Assembly (NCBI RefSeq): GCF_026410925.1
Contig: NZ_CP112972.1
Coordinates: 310,001 to 374,000, forward strand
Length of the DNA stretch: 64,000 nt
Direction of reading: 5' to 3'
DNA from: Halovenus salina
GTDB taxonomy: Archaea > Halobacteriota > Halobacteria > Halobacteriales > Haloarculaceae
The translations under genes were made by a program, and so were the position numbers. The notes below the pieces were generated by a model. The model made no database searches. It was not told the origin of the DNA and was given only the letters and a program-made list of their open reading frames with translations. This document shows, piece after piece, positions 42,576 to 53,500 of the stretch (positions are counted from its first letter, which is position 1; the number at the start of each line of letters is the position of its first letter).

Positions 42576-43145
42576 TCACCGGTCTTCGATTTCTTCGATA
42601 AGTTGGTCTGCGGTCCCGCCGTCGTTGACGAGACTGTTGTACTGCTCGTCGGTTACCTGGACCGTCTTGGTTTCGCCCTGACGGACGACTTCGAGCTTGA
42701 CCGTTCCCTGTGGATTGTTCCGGAGACGGAAGGTCGCGATGGCTCTGAAGACAAACCACAGCGCGATGGCACACCCCACGCCGTAGAGCATCGCCGTTTC
42801 GAAAGCCAGTGGCTCTGCGGTCCGCGTCCAGCGGTCTGGATAGGCGTATCGGAACAGAAACACACCCAGACTCGCGGTGATTGTGCCGAGAACGACACCC
42901 AGGCGGGTCCGACTGCTCGATGGGAGAACGACAACGACACCCAGCAGGAGACCGGGAATGCCCAGGCCTGCGATGGTACCGGCAAATCGCTTGGCGTCGG
43001 TTCCGTCGCCGTTGAACCAGACGACACCCATCGCGACGAGGAGCGCAAGCACACCGGCGCCGACGAGTGCCAATCCGACCACTGTTCGTCGTGGGTCCCG
43101 CGCGCTGGACCGTTTTCGGTTGTAGGCCTCGTCGAGGCTCGTCAT
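42576..43145 (-). CDS. Membrane protein (DUF7139-like)
   Basis: A 189-residue protein with four hydrophobic helices: TVVGLALVGAGVLALLVAMG, GTIAGLGIPGLLLGVVVVLP, LGVVLGTITASLGVFLFRYA and ETAMLYGVGCAIALWFVFRA. The C-terminal 55 residues are soluble and contain TVKLEVVRQGETKTVQVTDE followed by EQYNSLVNDGGTADQLIEEI. I associate it from memory with a haloarchaeal DUF7139-type family. ATG at 43145 (MTSLDEAY) is preferred. It ends 40 bp upstream of priL on the same strand and may be co-transcribed. Function unknown. Confidence 0.8.
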   Translation of the reverse strand: MTSLDEAYNRKRSSARDPRRTVVGLALVGAGVLALLVAMGVVWFNGDGTDAKRFAGTIAGLGIPGLLLGVVVVLPSSSRTRLGVVLGTITASLGVFLFRYAYPDRWTRTAEPLAFETAMLYGVGCAIALWFVFRAIATFRLRNNPQGTVKLEVVRQGETKTVQVTDEQYNSLVNDGGTADQLIEEIEDR

Positions 43146-43201
43146 AGCCGCTAATACAGTATCCTGATACAAAACGATGCGTCAGACGGGCGACAGACGT
43201 G

Positions 43202-44461
43202 TCAGGGGAACAGACCGCGCTGCTCGTGGGCTGTCGCCTGGCTGTCGAGCGCGATAGTGTAGGCCGCGGTCCGCAGGTCTGGTGTCTCGTACTCGTCGTA
43301 GGCCTCCATCATGTTCTCGAAGGCTTCGGTCATCCGCCGCTCCAGGTCAGCGTTGACCTCTTCGAGCGTCCAGCGGTACTCCTGGGTGTTCTGGACCCAT
43401 TCGAGATAGGAGACGATGACACCGCCAGAGTTGGCGAGGATATCCGGCACCGTCGGGATATCACGCTCGGCGAGCACGTCGTCAGCCTGGGGCGTCGTCG
43501 GACCGTTGGCGGCCTCGACGATGATATCGGCCCGGACCTCCTCGGCAACTTCTGAGGTGATGACGTGACTGACCGCCGCCGGAATCAACACGTCGACATC
43601 GAGACGGAGGAGTTCGTCGTTCGTAATCGGGTCTGCGTCGCCGTCGTAGTCGGCTATCTGGCCGCCAGATTCGATGAGCTCTGCGGCTTCGTACGTGTCG
43701 ATACCCTTTGGGTTATAGATGCCGCCGGTCACATCACTGGTGGCGACGACGTTCGCGCCGCGTTCTGCCAGCAGGCGACCTGCCCAGGAACCGACGTTGC
43801 CGAATCCCTGGACCGCTATCGTCGCGTCCTCGGCGGAGCGACCGTAGTACTCCAGAATCTGTTCGGTCGTGTTTGCGACGCCTCGACCGGTGGCCTCGAC
43901 CCGTCCGGGGGTGCCGCCGAGTTCAATGGGCTTGCCGGTGACCGATTCCGGGATAGTGTGTCCCTCGTAGACGGAGTAGGTGTCCATCATCCACGCCATC
44001 TCGCGGGGGCCGGTGTTCATATCCGGCGCGGGGATGTCGACCTTTGGGCCGATCATCCGTCGGATTCCCTCTGTGTATCGTCGTGTCACTCGCTTCATCT
44101 CGTCGCGGGTGAGTTCTTTCGGGTTACAGACGACACCGCCTTTCGCACCGCCGTAGGGCAACTGCACAAGTGCGGTCTTCGAGGACATTAGCCCAGCCAG
44201 CGCGATGACCTCGTCCATCGAGACGCTCGGGTGATATCGAACGCCGCCTTTGTAGGGGCCGCGTGCGCCGCTGAACTGACAGCGGTAGCCCTTGAAAATC
44301 TCTTCGTCGCCGTTGTCGCGCAAAATTGGAAGCGACACTTCGAGCGTTCGTTCCGGGTGTTTCAGCCGTTTGAAGACGTTCTCTGTGACCTGGGCGTAGT
44401 CCTGTGCACGCTCCATCTGCGTGCGCATATTCTCCAGGGTGCTTGGACCTTCGTCTGACAT
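43202..44461 (-). CDS. gdh: Glutamate dehydrogenase
   Basis: A 419-residue enzyme that interconverts glutamate and 2-oxoglutarate plus ammonia with NAD(P). The glutamate-binding motifs are RCQFSGARGPYKGGVRYHPS and QLPYGGAKGGVVCNPKELT, with the catalytic Lys, and DIPAPDMNTGPREMAWMMDT. The Rossmann nucleotide site is TIAVQGFGNVGSWAGRLLAE. The end DVLIPAAVSHVITSEVAEEV is typical. ATG at 44461 has a TATA-like CATATAAGT about 30 bp upstream and a palindrome at 44516. Cofactor specificity is not decided here. Confidence 0.96.
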   Translation of the reverse strand: MSDEGPSTLENMRTQMERAQDYAQVTENVFKRLKHPERTLEVSLPILRDNGDEEIFKGYRCQFSGARGPYKGGVRYHPSVSMDEVIALAGLMSSKTALVQLPYGGAKGGVVCNPKELTRDEMKRVTRRYTEGIRRMIGPKVDIPAPDMNTGPREMAWMMDTYSVYEGHTIPESVTGKPIELGGTPGRVEATGRGVANTTEQILEYYGRSAEDATIAVQGFGNVGSWAGRLLAERGANVVATSDVTGGIYNPKGIDTYEAAELIESGGQIADYDGDADPITNDELLRLDVDVLIPAAVSHVITSEVAEEVRADIIVEAANGPTTPQADDVLAERDIPTVPDILANSGGVIVSYLEWVQNTQEYRWTLEEVNADLERRMTEAFENMMEAYDEYETPDLRTAAYTIALDSQATAHEQRGLFP

Positions 44462-44515
44462 GTGGCTCAGAGGTCTGTTCTCGGGGGACTTATATGCGTG
44501 CCCTTTGACTCTGTA

Positions 44516-44532
44516 ATGTGATATAGTCACAT
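44516..44532. promoter_or_regulatory. Palindrome upstream of the gdh promoter
   Basis: ATGTGA-TATAG-TCACAT, arms of 6 bp with a 5-bp spacer, lies about 20 bp beyond the TATA-like element of gdh, where archaeal activators often bind. It is about 150 bp past the PCNA start and more likely belongs to gdh. No regulator is known. Confidence 0.45.
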
Positions 44533-44623
44533 ACCAGTCAACCGCCAGGAGACGGTCAAAGCGAGAAAGACAACAGGAGTCTACCGACCCTGATTGGGAG
44601 TCCGTCAATTCCGAGGCGGGGCC

Positions 44624-45370
44624 TCAGTTGCTCTGGATGCGAGGCGCGAGCATGTACGTCACTGCACCTTCGCCCTCGGCGATATCGAAATGGAGTTTGA
44701 CCGGGAACTCCTCGCCGAGTTCCATCGTGACCTCTGTATCTTTGGGAATCGCCTTGTTCATGTTTTTGAGGTACTCGAGTGAGAAAAGCGAGGAGGCGGG
44801 CCCGCTCACGAGGTCGATGAGGTCGTCGTTATCGAGTTCGAGGTGGACGTCGTCGGTGTCACCCTCTGCGGCGACGTAGAAGACATCCTCGCTGTCGTCG
44901 AGGCCGAGTTCGATGTGGTCGCTCACCATGTCGGCGGCCTTGACAGCACGGTCGATATCCCGGCCCTCGATGACGATGTTCGCCGGGAGGTCGAGGTCCT
45001 CGGGCAGGTCAGGCTCCTCACGGATAGACTCCGGGTCGAGCAATCCGAGCGTGTACTCCAGTCCGTCGATAGAAATATGCAGCTTGCGGGTCTCCTCGTC
45101 GAGTTCGAGATGGACGAGCTGGTCGCCGCTTGCCATGCCGGCGATGTCCTGGAGGCGGACCAGGTCGACACCGATGAGACCCTCGTCGACCTCGAAGGAT
45201 TCGAACGCATCGGTATCGAGAGTGAGGTCCACCATGCCGACGTTTGCGGGGTCAACTGCACGGATTTCGAGCCCCGCATCGTCGAAGTGAATTTTACACT
45301 CGTCGACGAGTACTCCCACGGAGTCGAGCGTCGCCTGTAACGTATCCGCACGCACGATGGCGTTGAACAT
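44624..45370 (-). CDS. pcn: DNA polymerase sliding clamp (PCNA)
   Basis: A 248-residue clamp that forms a homotrimeric ring on DNA and tethers polymerase, Fen1 and ligase. Two repeat domains are visible. Sequence marks are [60 protein letters not shown] and, at the C-terminus, [20 protein letters not shown] and the ending APRIQSN. The strongly acidic surface is that of haloarchaeal PCNA. It is alone on its strand between gdh and the hydrolase. Confidence 0.97.
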   Translation of the reverse strand: MFNAIVRADTLQATLDSVGVLVDECKIHFDDAGLEIRAVDPANVGMVDLTLDTDAFESFEVDEGLIGVDLVRLQDIAGMASGDQLVHLELDEETRKLHISIDGLEYTLGLLDPESIREEPDLPEDLDLPANIVIEGRDIDRAVKAADMVSDHIELGLDDSEDVFYVAAEGDTDDVHLELDNDDLIDLVSGPASSLFSLEYLKNMNKAIPKDTEVTMELGEEFPVKLHFDIAEGEGAVTYMLAPRIQSN

Positions 45371-45472
45371 CTTGGGCTGAGCTACGTCGGCATCGGTTAA
45401 AAAGACACTCCATTACAGCTGTCGGTGCCGTCGGGGGATACGACAAAGTAGCTCGGTCCGATAGCCTTCGGC

Positions 45473-46279
45473 ATGGAACGAGTTACACACCACGGACGGG
45501 AGACGGCATACCGACTGGCCGGCGCTGATAAATCCGGGGCTACGGCGCTGTACGTTCACGGGAGCGGCGGCACACACCGCCTCTGGGCTCACCAGTATGC
45601 CCCCGACGGTCCAACGCACCCAGCCGTTGCATTGGACCTGAGCGGCCACGGCGAATCCGACGATATCGCCACAGAGTCAGGACCAGAGACGCTGGCTGCA
45701 TACGCGGCGGATGTCGTTGCAGTCGCCAGAGAAACGAACGCCGAGGTCCTCGTCGGGAATTCGCTCGGCGGTGCTGTGGTGTTCAAGATCCTTCTCGACA
45801 CGACCTTCGACCCCGATGCAGTCGTCTTCGCTGGGTCAGGAGCGAAACTCGCCGTCGCCGAGGAGCTACAGACGGCCCTGACTGAGGACTTCGAGGCCGC
45901 GGTAGATATGTTACATCGGCCGTCGATGCTGTTCGCTGACCCGGATTCGGAACTGCTTGCCCAGTCAAAACAGACGATGCAGGCCGTCGGCCAGCGCGTC
46001 ACGCGTCGTGATTTCCTGTCCTGTCACACATTCGATGTACGGGAGCGGCTTGCTGATGTCGCGGTCCCAACACTTGCCGTTGTCGGCGATGGCGACCGTC
46101 TCACGCCGCCCTCGTACCACGAGTACCTCGCCGAGAATATTCCTGACTGCGAGCAGCGGGTCATCGAGGGAGCAGGCCATCTTGCGATGCTCGAAGCGCC
46201 GGATACGTTCAACAACGCGCTCGAATCGTTCCTCGCGGAATATGACAGGGTGCCGGACGAATCGGATAGTTATAATTAG
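45473..46279 (+). CDS. Alpha/beta hydrolase
   Basis: A 268-residue serine hydrolase of the alpha/beta fold. The oxyanion loop is ATALYVHGSGGTHRLWAHQY, the nucleophile elbow is VLVGNSLGGAVVFKI (GNSLGG), the acid is probably Asp in VVGDGDRLTPPSYHEYL, and the His is in VIEGAGHLAMLEAPD. Substrates of such enzymes vary and are not indicated. No signal peptide is seen, so it is cytoplasmic. The stop codon overlaps the TATA box of the response-regulator gene that follows. Confidence 0.9.
   Translation: MERVTHHGRETAYRLAGADKSGATALYVHGSGGTHRLWAHQYAPDGPTHPAVALDLSGHGESDDIATESGPETLAAYAADVVAVARETNAEVLVGNSLGGAVVFKILLDTTFDPDAVVFAGSGAKLAVAEELQTALTEDFEAAVDMLHRPSMLFADPDSELLAQSKQTMQAVGQRVTRRDFLSCHTFDVRERLADVAVPTLAVVGDGDRLTPPSYHEYLAENIPDCEQRVIEGAGHLAMLEAPDTFNNALESFLAEYDRVPDESDSYN
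46270..46276 (+). promoter_or_regulatory. TATA box that decides a GTG start
   Basis: TTATAAT is centred 28 bp before GTG at 46301 and lies in the end of the hydrolase gene. It supports a leaderless transcript beginning at that GTG and not at the in-frame GTG at 46280, which is only a few bases past the box. Confidence 0.6.
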
Positions 46280-46300
46280 GTGTATGATCAAGAACGTACT

Positions 46301-46858
46301 GTGACGGAGAGGACGGACCGCCCTCAGATACTGTTAGTCGACGACGAGGAACGGGTAGCCAAGACGTACGAACTCCGGCTGAGCCAGAAGTACGACACCA
46401 CGGTCGCGCTCAGCGGTGAGGAGGCACTACAGACTGTCGACGACTCGTTCGATGTTGTCTTGCTCGACCGCCGGATGCCCGACCTGTCTGGTGACCAGAT
46501 TCTCGAAGAGATACGACGTCGGGGAATCGACTGTCGAGTGGTCATGGTGACAGCGGTCGACCCGGATTTCGACATCGCAAAGATGGATGTCGACGACTAT
46601 GTCGTCAAGCCTGTGGATAAGGAGGAACTCCACGGTGTCGTCGAGCGCGCGATGGCCATCTCGGAGTATAACGACCAAATCCAGGAACTCAGCTCTCTCA
46701 AGCTGAAACGGAACGTCCTGGAGGTCGAGATGGCCCGCGGCGAACTCAAAGACTCGCCGGAGTATCAGACACTTACCGACCAGATTGCTGAGCTGGAGTC
46801 GAACATCGACGAATTCGAAGAGACACTGGATCTCGACCAGGTCGACCTACATCTGTAG
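46301..46858 (+). CDS. HalX-domain response regulator
   Basis: A 185-residue protein. Residues 8-120 are a receiver with the acid pocket ILLVDDEERVAKTYELRLSQ, phospho-acceptor D56 in DVVLLDRRMPDLSGDQ, and the conserved Lys in DYVVKPVDKEELHGV. Residues 125-185 form the HalX helical domain (LKLKRNVLEVEMARGELKDS, YQTLTDQIAELESNIDEFEE), a haloarchaeal output module of unknown binding. The GTG start at 46301 follows from the TATA box. The cognate kinase is not adjacent. Confidence 0.92.
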   Translation: MTERTDRPQILLVDDEERVAKTYELRLSQKYDTTVALSGEEALQTVDDSFDVVLLDRRMPDLSGDQILEEIRRRGIDCRVVMVTAVDPDFDIAKMDVDDYVVKPVDKEELHGVVERAMAISEYNDQIQELSSLKLKRNVLEVEMARGELKDSPEYQTLTDQIAELESNIDEFEETLDLDQVDLHL

Positions 46859-47049
46859 CGGTCTCCTCTGTCAGTATTGATAATTGAACGGCGTTTTCAC
46901 TCGCTGGAATCGGAGCGAATACTTAATACGTCGTGGTGGTGTATAAGGCTCATAAGCACAGCGAGACCGATCCGACCGTCTACAACAGACAAACCGATTT
47001 CCGTCAGGGAACCGGCGGCATTCGGCCGTTGTGCACGGAACCACAAACC

Positions 47050-47559
47050 ATGCAACTGAAGAAGCTATTCAACGAAGACGACGCAGTCAGCCCGGTCATC
47101 GGCGTGATTCTGATGGTCGCCATTACGGTTATTCTGGCGGCTGTCATTGCCACGTTCGTTCTGGGCCTGGGGGAACAGGTCAGTGATACAGCACCGCAGG
47201 CGAGCTTTGATTTCGATTATAACGACACGCAGCCAGTCTCTGCAACAGACACATTCAATAACACTGTAAGCACGAATGTAACTCAGTCTTCTGTTGATGG
47301 GACATTAGAGATTCAACATTCAAACGGTCCGAGTATTGAACCGGAGTTACTCGGTGCAACCGGTAGTAATGCAACCGAGGTTTCTGGGAGTACGTTCACT
47401 CCGTACAATGATTTCTCTGAAGCTCTTGATAACTCCATGAGCGCTGGCGAGAGTGTCAATATCTTCATCGACAGTGAAGACACGATCACCCTCGTCTGGA
47501 CCAGCGACGACGGCAGTACGTCTGCCACGCTCCAGACCTACGAAGGACCTGACGCGTAG
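47050..47559 (+). CDS. Archaeal type IV pilin (PilA-like)
   Basis: A 169-residue pilin. It has a short charged leader ending before DDAVSPVIGVILMVAITVIL and a hydrophobic helix AAVIATFVLGLGEQVSD, the class III signal cleaved by PibD-type prepilin peptidase. The rest is a Ser/Thr/Asn-rich surface domain (NNTVSTNVTQSSVDGTLEIQ) with several N-x-S/T sites for N-glycosylation. The middle of the gene (47200-47460) is AT-rich compared with its surroundings, common in variable surface proteins. ATG at 47050 is preferred over an upstream in-frame ATG at 46933. The leader is about 100 nt if the TTAATAC at 46921 is the TATA. Confidence 0.9.
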   Translation: MQLKKLFNEDDAVSPVIGVILMVAITVILAAVIATFVLGLGEQVSDTAPQASFDFDYNDTQPVSATDTFNNTVSTNVTQSSVDGTLEIQHSNGPSIEPELLGATGSNATEVSGSTFTPYNDFSEALDNSMSAGESVNIFIDSEDTITLVWTSDDGSTSATLQTYEGPDA

Positions 47560-47663
47560 ATAACTGACCACATTTCTCTCTTATCGACCTGCACAGTGGC
47601 GAAGCTGTAGCTCAAGCACACGCGCGCACAACACCTATATCTCTCACCCTCGAACCGACAGTT

Positions 47664-47972
47664 ATGACAGAGACAGCCAGCCACGTCGTGCTCTCGTACC
47701 CGGCAGACCTCTCGGACTGGGGCCGCGATATCGTCGAAGACGAACCGTTCAAGGGCTATCTGCCGAAGGCACACGACACCGCGACGACGGGCGAGACGTG
47801 GGAGGAGTTCGTCGGCGTCGGCTGCTGTGGCAGCGCGCTCGACGTACCGATTCGCGTCGAATCCGTCGAGGGCGGGGCGCGACTCACCGAGGAGACCAGC
47901 TTCGAGTTCACCGTACGGGAGGCGTGTGATCTCGACGGCGGGTGGGCCGTCCAGAGCGCCGGCACTCCCTGA
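47664..47972 (+). CDS. Conserved hypothetical protein with CC motif
   Basis: A 102-residue protein. It starts MTETASHVVLSYPADLSDWG and contains DEPFKGYLPKAHDTATTGET, a vicinal pair in FVGVGCCGSALDVPIRVESV, and ends FTVREACDLDGGWAVQSAG. The three cysteines might bind a metal or form a redox pair. I see no known family. It ends base to base with the gene on the other strand at 47973. Function unknown. Confidence 0.78.
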   Translation: MTETASHVVLSYPADLSDWGRDIVEDEPFKGYLPKAHDTATTGETWEEFVGVGCCGSALDVPIRVESVEGGARLTEETSFEFTVREACDLDGGWAVQSAGTP

Positions 47973-48191
47973 TTACCGATTTTCTCGGTGCTGTGATTCG
48001 AGTTCGTCTGCCTGCTCCTCCATCTGTGTAAGCTCCTGCTCTGCGCTGGCCGTCTCCATTCCGTGGGCCTGCAGGACTGAGGCGTCCATCTCCGAGGGAA
48101 CAAACTGATTCTCTTCGTCTGTCGCTTCCGTTTCGCTGCTGTCACCGGCGCTGCCGATGAGACCCGACAGCCAGCGGAGAGGATTTACCAT
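47973..48191 (-). CDS. Small acidic hypothetical protein (72 aa)
   Basis: A 72-residue protein: MVNPLRWLSGLIGSAGDSSE, an acidic linker, then FVPSEMDASVLQAHGMETAS and a C-terminal helix AEQELTQMEEQADELESQHR that looks like a coiled coil. The N-terminal hydrophobic patch may attach to a membrane. No family is recognised. The composition matches the genome. Confidence 0.65.
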   Translation of the reverse strand: MVNPLRWLSGLIGSAGDSSETEATDEENQFVPSEMDASVLQAHGMETASAEQELTQMEEQADELESQHRENR

Positions 48192-48353
48192 GCTCAGACT
48201 ACGCTTTCGTCACTGAATAACTTGTGTGTACAAAAGAGCGCCACCGTCGAATCCTTGCGTTCGAGCACAACTCCCACGCAGTGTGTATGTGTTACACACG
48301 CACAGAAATCAGGTTCTATGGGTTTTTAAGCGACGCACGTGAAAGGATCAGAT

Positions 48354-49874
<1,521 letters not shown>

Positions 49875-49934
49875 CGAGCCAGTCCGATTTCTGGAGTGCA
49901 GTGGCCTTTTTTTGCTACCGCAACTATCGTACCT

Positions 49935-50213
49935 GTGAGTCGAGATACGCCCCCCGATGTTGTGGCAGTGCTGGGGCAGCTGTTCTCTGAGGGAGCGCAG
50001 GCAGCCAAAGGCGGGGACGTGGAGACGGCCCGACGTACCATCGAGTCTGCCGAGCGTGTCATCTCGAACAAGATTCCGAACGACCACGAGCGCGAGCGCC
50101 TCTTACACGGCTGTCAGCGTGTGAGGGCCCACCTCGGAGCGGACGGAGCCGGGGATGTCGCGGTGGCTGCGGAGTATCTCACCGCGATGGAAGCGTCGCT
50201 CCGCGAGGAGTAA
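49935..50213 (+). CDS. Conserved hypothetical helical protein
   Basis: A 92-residue all-helical protein. Segments are DVVAVLGQLFSEGAQAAKGG, DVETARRTIESAERVISNKI, PNDHERERLLHGCQRVRAHL and VAVAAEYLTAMEASLREE, a helical hairpin or TPR-like arrangement. GTG at 49935 is preferred; an in-frame ATG at 49896 would add an atypical hydrophobic leader of 13 residues. It follows the aldehyde dehydrogenase by 60 bp on the same strand. Function unknown. Confidence 0.75.
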   Translation: MSRDTPPDVVAVLGQLFSEGAQAAKGGDVETARRTIESAERVISNKIPNDHERERLLHGCQRVRAHLGADGAGDVAVAAEYLTAMEASLREE

Positions 50214-50535
50214 CTGGTTTCAGGGTCCGTAGACTACGTCCCGATGGCCGATGACGAATCACTCTGGTCTGAGGGTACTCCGATGACGAACCCTATGAGT
50301 GCCGAGGCCACCGATTTACTGGTACGTTCTCGGTCTCTGTCCAAGCCAAGAGAGATAGTTGAGTTCAGGAACGGAGCCGTCACTCCTCAACCGTCGATCG
50401 AGGGGTTCCTCAATCCGGTTTGTCGTTGAGTGTCCCACAGTCTAACAAAAGCACTGTCCAAGATGCAGCGCGAGTCTTGCACGGGAGATTGGCTTGATCC
50501 AGCTACGAGATTCAGTCACCCGAAGAAGGCATCTC
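50214..50535. other. Intergenic region with first copy of a 29-bp direct repeat; possible gene remnant
   Basis: The only frame is 61 codons (50244-50429), starting MADDESLWSEGTPMTNPM, with no recognisable family. It crosses the first copy of the direct repeat at 50297-50325 and changes character after it, as if an older gene was interrupted there. No tRNA or promoter was recognised. Confidence 0.35.
50297..50325 (+). repeat. 29-bp direct repeat, copy 1
   Basis: A 29-bp sequence beginning GAGTGCCGAGGCC and ending TTTACTGGTAC is found again, identical and in the same orientation, at 54041-54069. The copies flank 3.7 kb that holds the large PAS kinase. Neither copy is part of a tRNA. Confidence 0.85.
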
Positions 50536-53500
50536 CTATTCGGGAGTATCGATCCCGGTGATTTCGAACTGTGCGCCATCGTCGTCGCTGTCGGTGACTC
50601 GGATGTCCCAGCCGTGAGCGTCCACGATCTGTTTGGCGATCCGAAGTCCGAAGCCCGTCCCTTCCTCAGCAGTCGAGTACCCCGCCTCAAAGATGTCCTC
50701 CCGCTCTCCCTCGGGAATACCCACGCCGTCGTCTGCGACGTAGAACCCTTCTTTGAGGTCACCCACTCGTACTGTCACGTCTTTGCCCCCATGTTCAACG
50801 GCATTTGCGAAGAGATTCTCCAGTAATTGTTGCAGACGGCTCCGGTCTGCCGAGATTGTCTGGTCGGTCTCGACGGTCAACGCGGCGTTCTCGCTAGGAA
50901 CCACCTCCCAGCACTTCTCAATCAGTGACGAAAGCGACACCGCCTCGGTATTCCCGACCGTCTCACCACTTTGGGCGAGAGTCAACAAGTCCTCGATAAG
51001 CGCATCCATCCGATTAAGTGCATCACCTATATTATCCAAGTGAGTCGAGTCGCAATCGGCTTGTGCCAGTTCCAGTCGGCCCCCGGCAGTCCGCAGTGGG
51101 TTGCGCAGGTCGTGGCTCACGACGCTGGCGAACTCCTCCAGTCGCTCGTTCTGCCGTTCGCGTTCGAGTTGCCGACGCTTTTTTTGTGTTACATCTCTAA
51201 TCATCACGAGAATCCCATCAGCTGGCTCTTCGTTGAGGAGGTTTATCGCCCGGGTTTCAACCCACCGCCACTCCCCGGACACGTCCTTTGCGCGAAACTC
51301 TTCGGAGAACGATTCGCCCGGATTTCGTAACGACTCTTCAAAATGGTTCGAGAGCGTCTGGCGATCATCGGGGTGCACGTATTCGAGCGGATTGTCCCCT
51401 TCGACTTCGATCGCGTCCAGTTCGTGTAGCGAGGATGGTGGACTCTGGTACTGAACGGTCAAATCCTCGTTTAGAAGGGCAATCTGGTCCGGTGAGTTCT
51501 TGAAGAAGTGCTCGTACTGTCTGAGTTCGCGTTCACGCTGCTTGCGGTCGGTGATGTCGTGCACCGTGCCACGGACTCGAACCACGTCGCCATCCTCAGT
51601 TTGTGGATCTGCGACGGCTCGAATCCAGCGTGTCCTATCATCTCTGGCAGTTATACGGACTTCCAAATCGTAGGGTTCGCCCGCCGTCACTGCCTGATTA
51701 ACCGCTTCACTGAGTTTCGGCTGGTCCTCAGGATGATACAGTTCTTTAGCGTCGTCGAGAGACGGATCGAAGTCCTTGGAGACGCCATGTATGTCGTAGA
51801 CCTTGTCCGTCCAGGTGAGGGTTCCGCGCTCGATATCGTAAGCCCACGCACCGACATCAGCGATCTGTTGGGCTTTCTCGAAGAGGTCGGTCCGGTGTTC
51901 GAGTTCCTGCTGCTGTTCGGTCTGCTCGGTGATATCCTGTATGTATCCCCGGACAACGCTGCTGTTTCCATCGGTGGTGACACGCTCACCGCGGGCAGTA
52001 AGCCATCGCTGTCCGCCATCGCGTGTGGTGAGACGTATGTCTATCTCGTATGGCTCGCCCGTTTCGAGACAGTTATTGAATCGGTCTCTGAGCAGGTCCC
52101 GGTCCCCGGGGTGGACGGCGTCGAGCGCGGCTTCGAGTGAGAGGTCCGTGTCCGGGTCGTGTCCGTAGAGTCGGCGTGTCCCGTCCGTTATCATGAGCGA
52201 GTCAGTCCCGGAATCGTACTCCCACGCACCAGCGTCGGCCAACTGTTCCATATTGGCCATGAGGTCTTGTGTTCGTTCCAGTTCCTGCTCTCGTTGCTTG
52301 CGTTCAGTGACATCCCGGCTGTTGACGACGTAGCCTTCGACAGCGGGATTATCGAACTGCTTACTCGCGCGAGCCTCGAACCATCGCCATGAGCCGTCGG
52401 CATGGTGGGCGCGGTACTCGACCGATTCCCTCGATTCGGGGCTTGTTAGCCACTCCTCGAAAGTATCCATAACAGCCACACAGTCGTCGGGATGGATGTA
52501 CTCCCAGGCCAGACCACCGACCATCTCTTCGGGGTCGTATCCCAGGATGCGTTCAAGAGACGGACTCTGGTACTGGAATCGGCCATCGGCGTCGATGATC
52601 GAGATAACGTCGTTGGACTCCTCGACGAGTGCCCGGAACCGCCTTTCACGTTGTCGGCGCTCGCTCAGATCCCGACCGATCCCGACGATTCCGGTGGTGG
52701 TGCCGTCCGTGTCTGTCAGGCGAGCGCCAGTCCACTCGTAGGGGATCCGGTCGCCGTCAGCGGTCTGCAGGTCGGCTTCGGCAGCCCCCCGGCCGTCTGC
52801 TAGTGTCTGACTGATTGCGTTGGCGATTCCCTCCTGTTCGTCTTCGGGGAATATCTCGGTAGCGTCCATCCCGTCCAGTTCCGACTCGGTGTATCCCGTG
52901 ACGTCGATGACTCGATCGTTCCACTGCCGGATAGTGCCGTCAGTATCGAGAACGTAGAACAGGTCATCGAGCGCATTCAGCGACTGTTTGATGAACCGGC
53001 GCTCGGATTCGAGTTCCTGCCTGCGTTCGTATCGTTCGGTGATATCGTTGACAGCTCCCCGAAGCGTCGTGATGTCGCCATTGGACCTAACCGGTGTGAC
53101 CGTCACATCGAGGAGACGCTGCTCTCCCTCGTTTGGCCGGACACGCCATGTCCCCTGGACTTGTTCGCCCGTCTCGGCAGCCTGATCAAGCGCAGCGCGG
53201 ACTTCGTCGCGGTCGTCAGGATGATACAGGTCGATTGCTTCCTCAAGCCCGAGGCTGTCGTCTGGAGAGAGGTTGATGAGCCGTCGGGTCCCGTCAGTCA
53301 ATGTCAACTCTTCAGTCTCAAGATCCAGTTCCCACCCGCCAGTATCGCCAGCAAATTCGGTCAGCCGCATCAGTTCTTCCTGCCGGGTTGCTTCCTGTGT
53401 TGCGCGTTGGGCTTGGACGGCATTCGTGATCCGGTTGGCAAGCAGTTCGTACTGTTCAGTGCCAGAACCCTTCTGCAGATAGTCAGTGACGCCGGCAGCC

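Noticed and set aside
50244..50429. 61-codon frame across the first direct repeat
   Set aside because: It may be a remnant, but no family or promoter supports an active gene.
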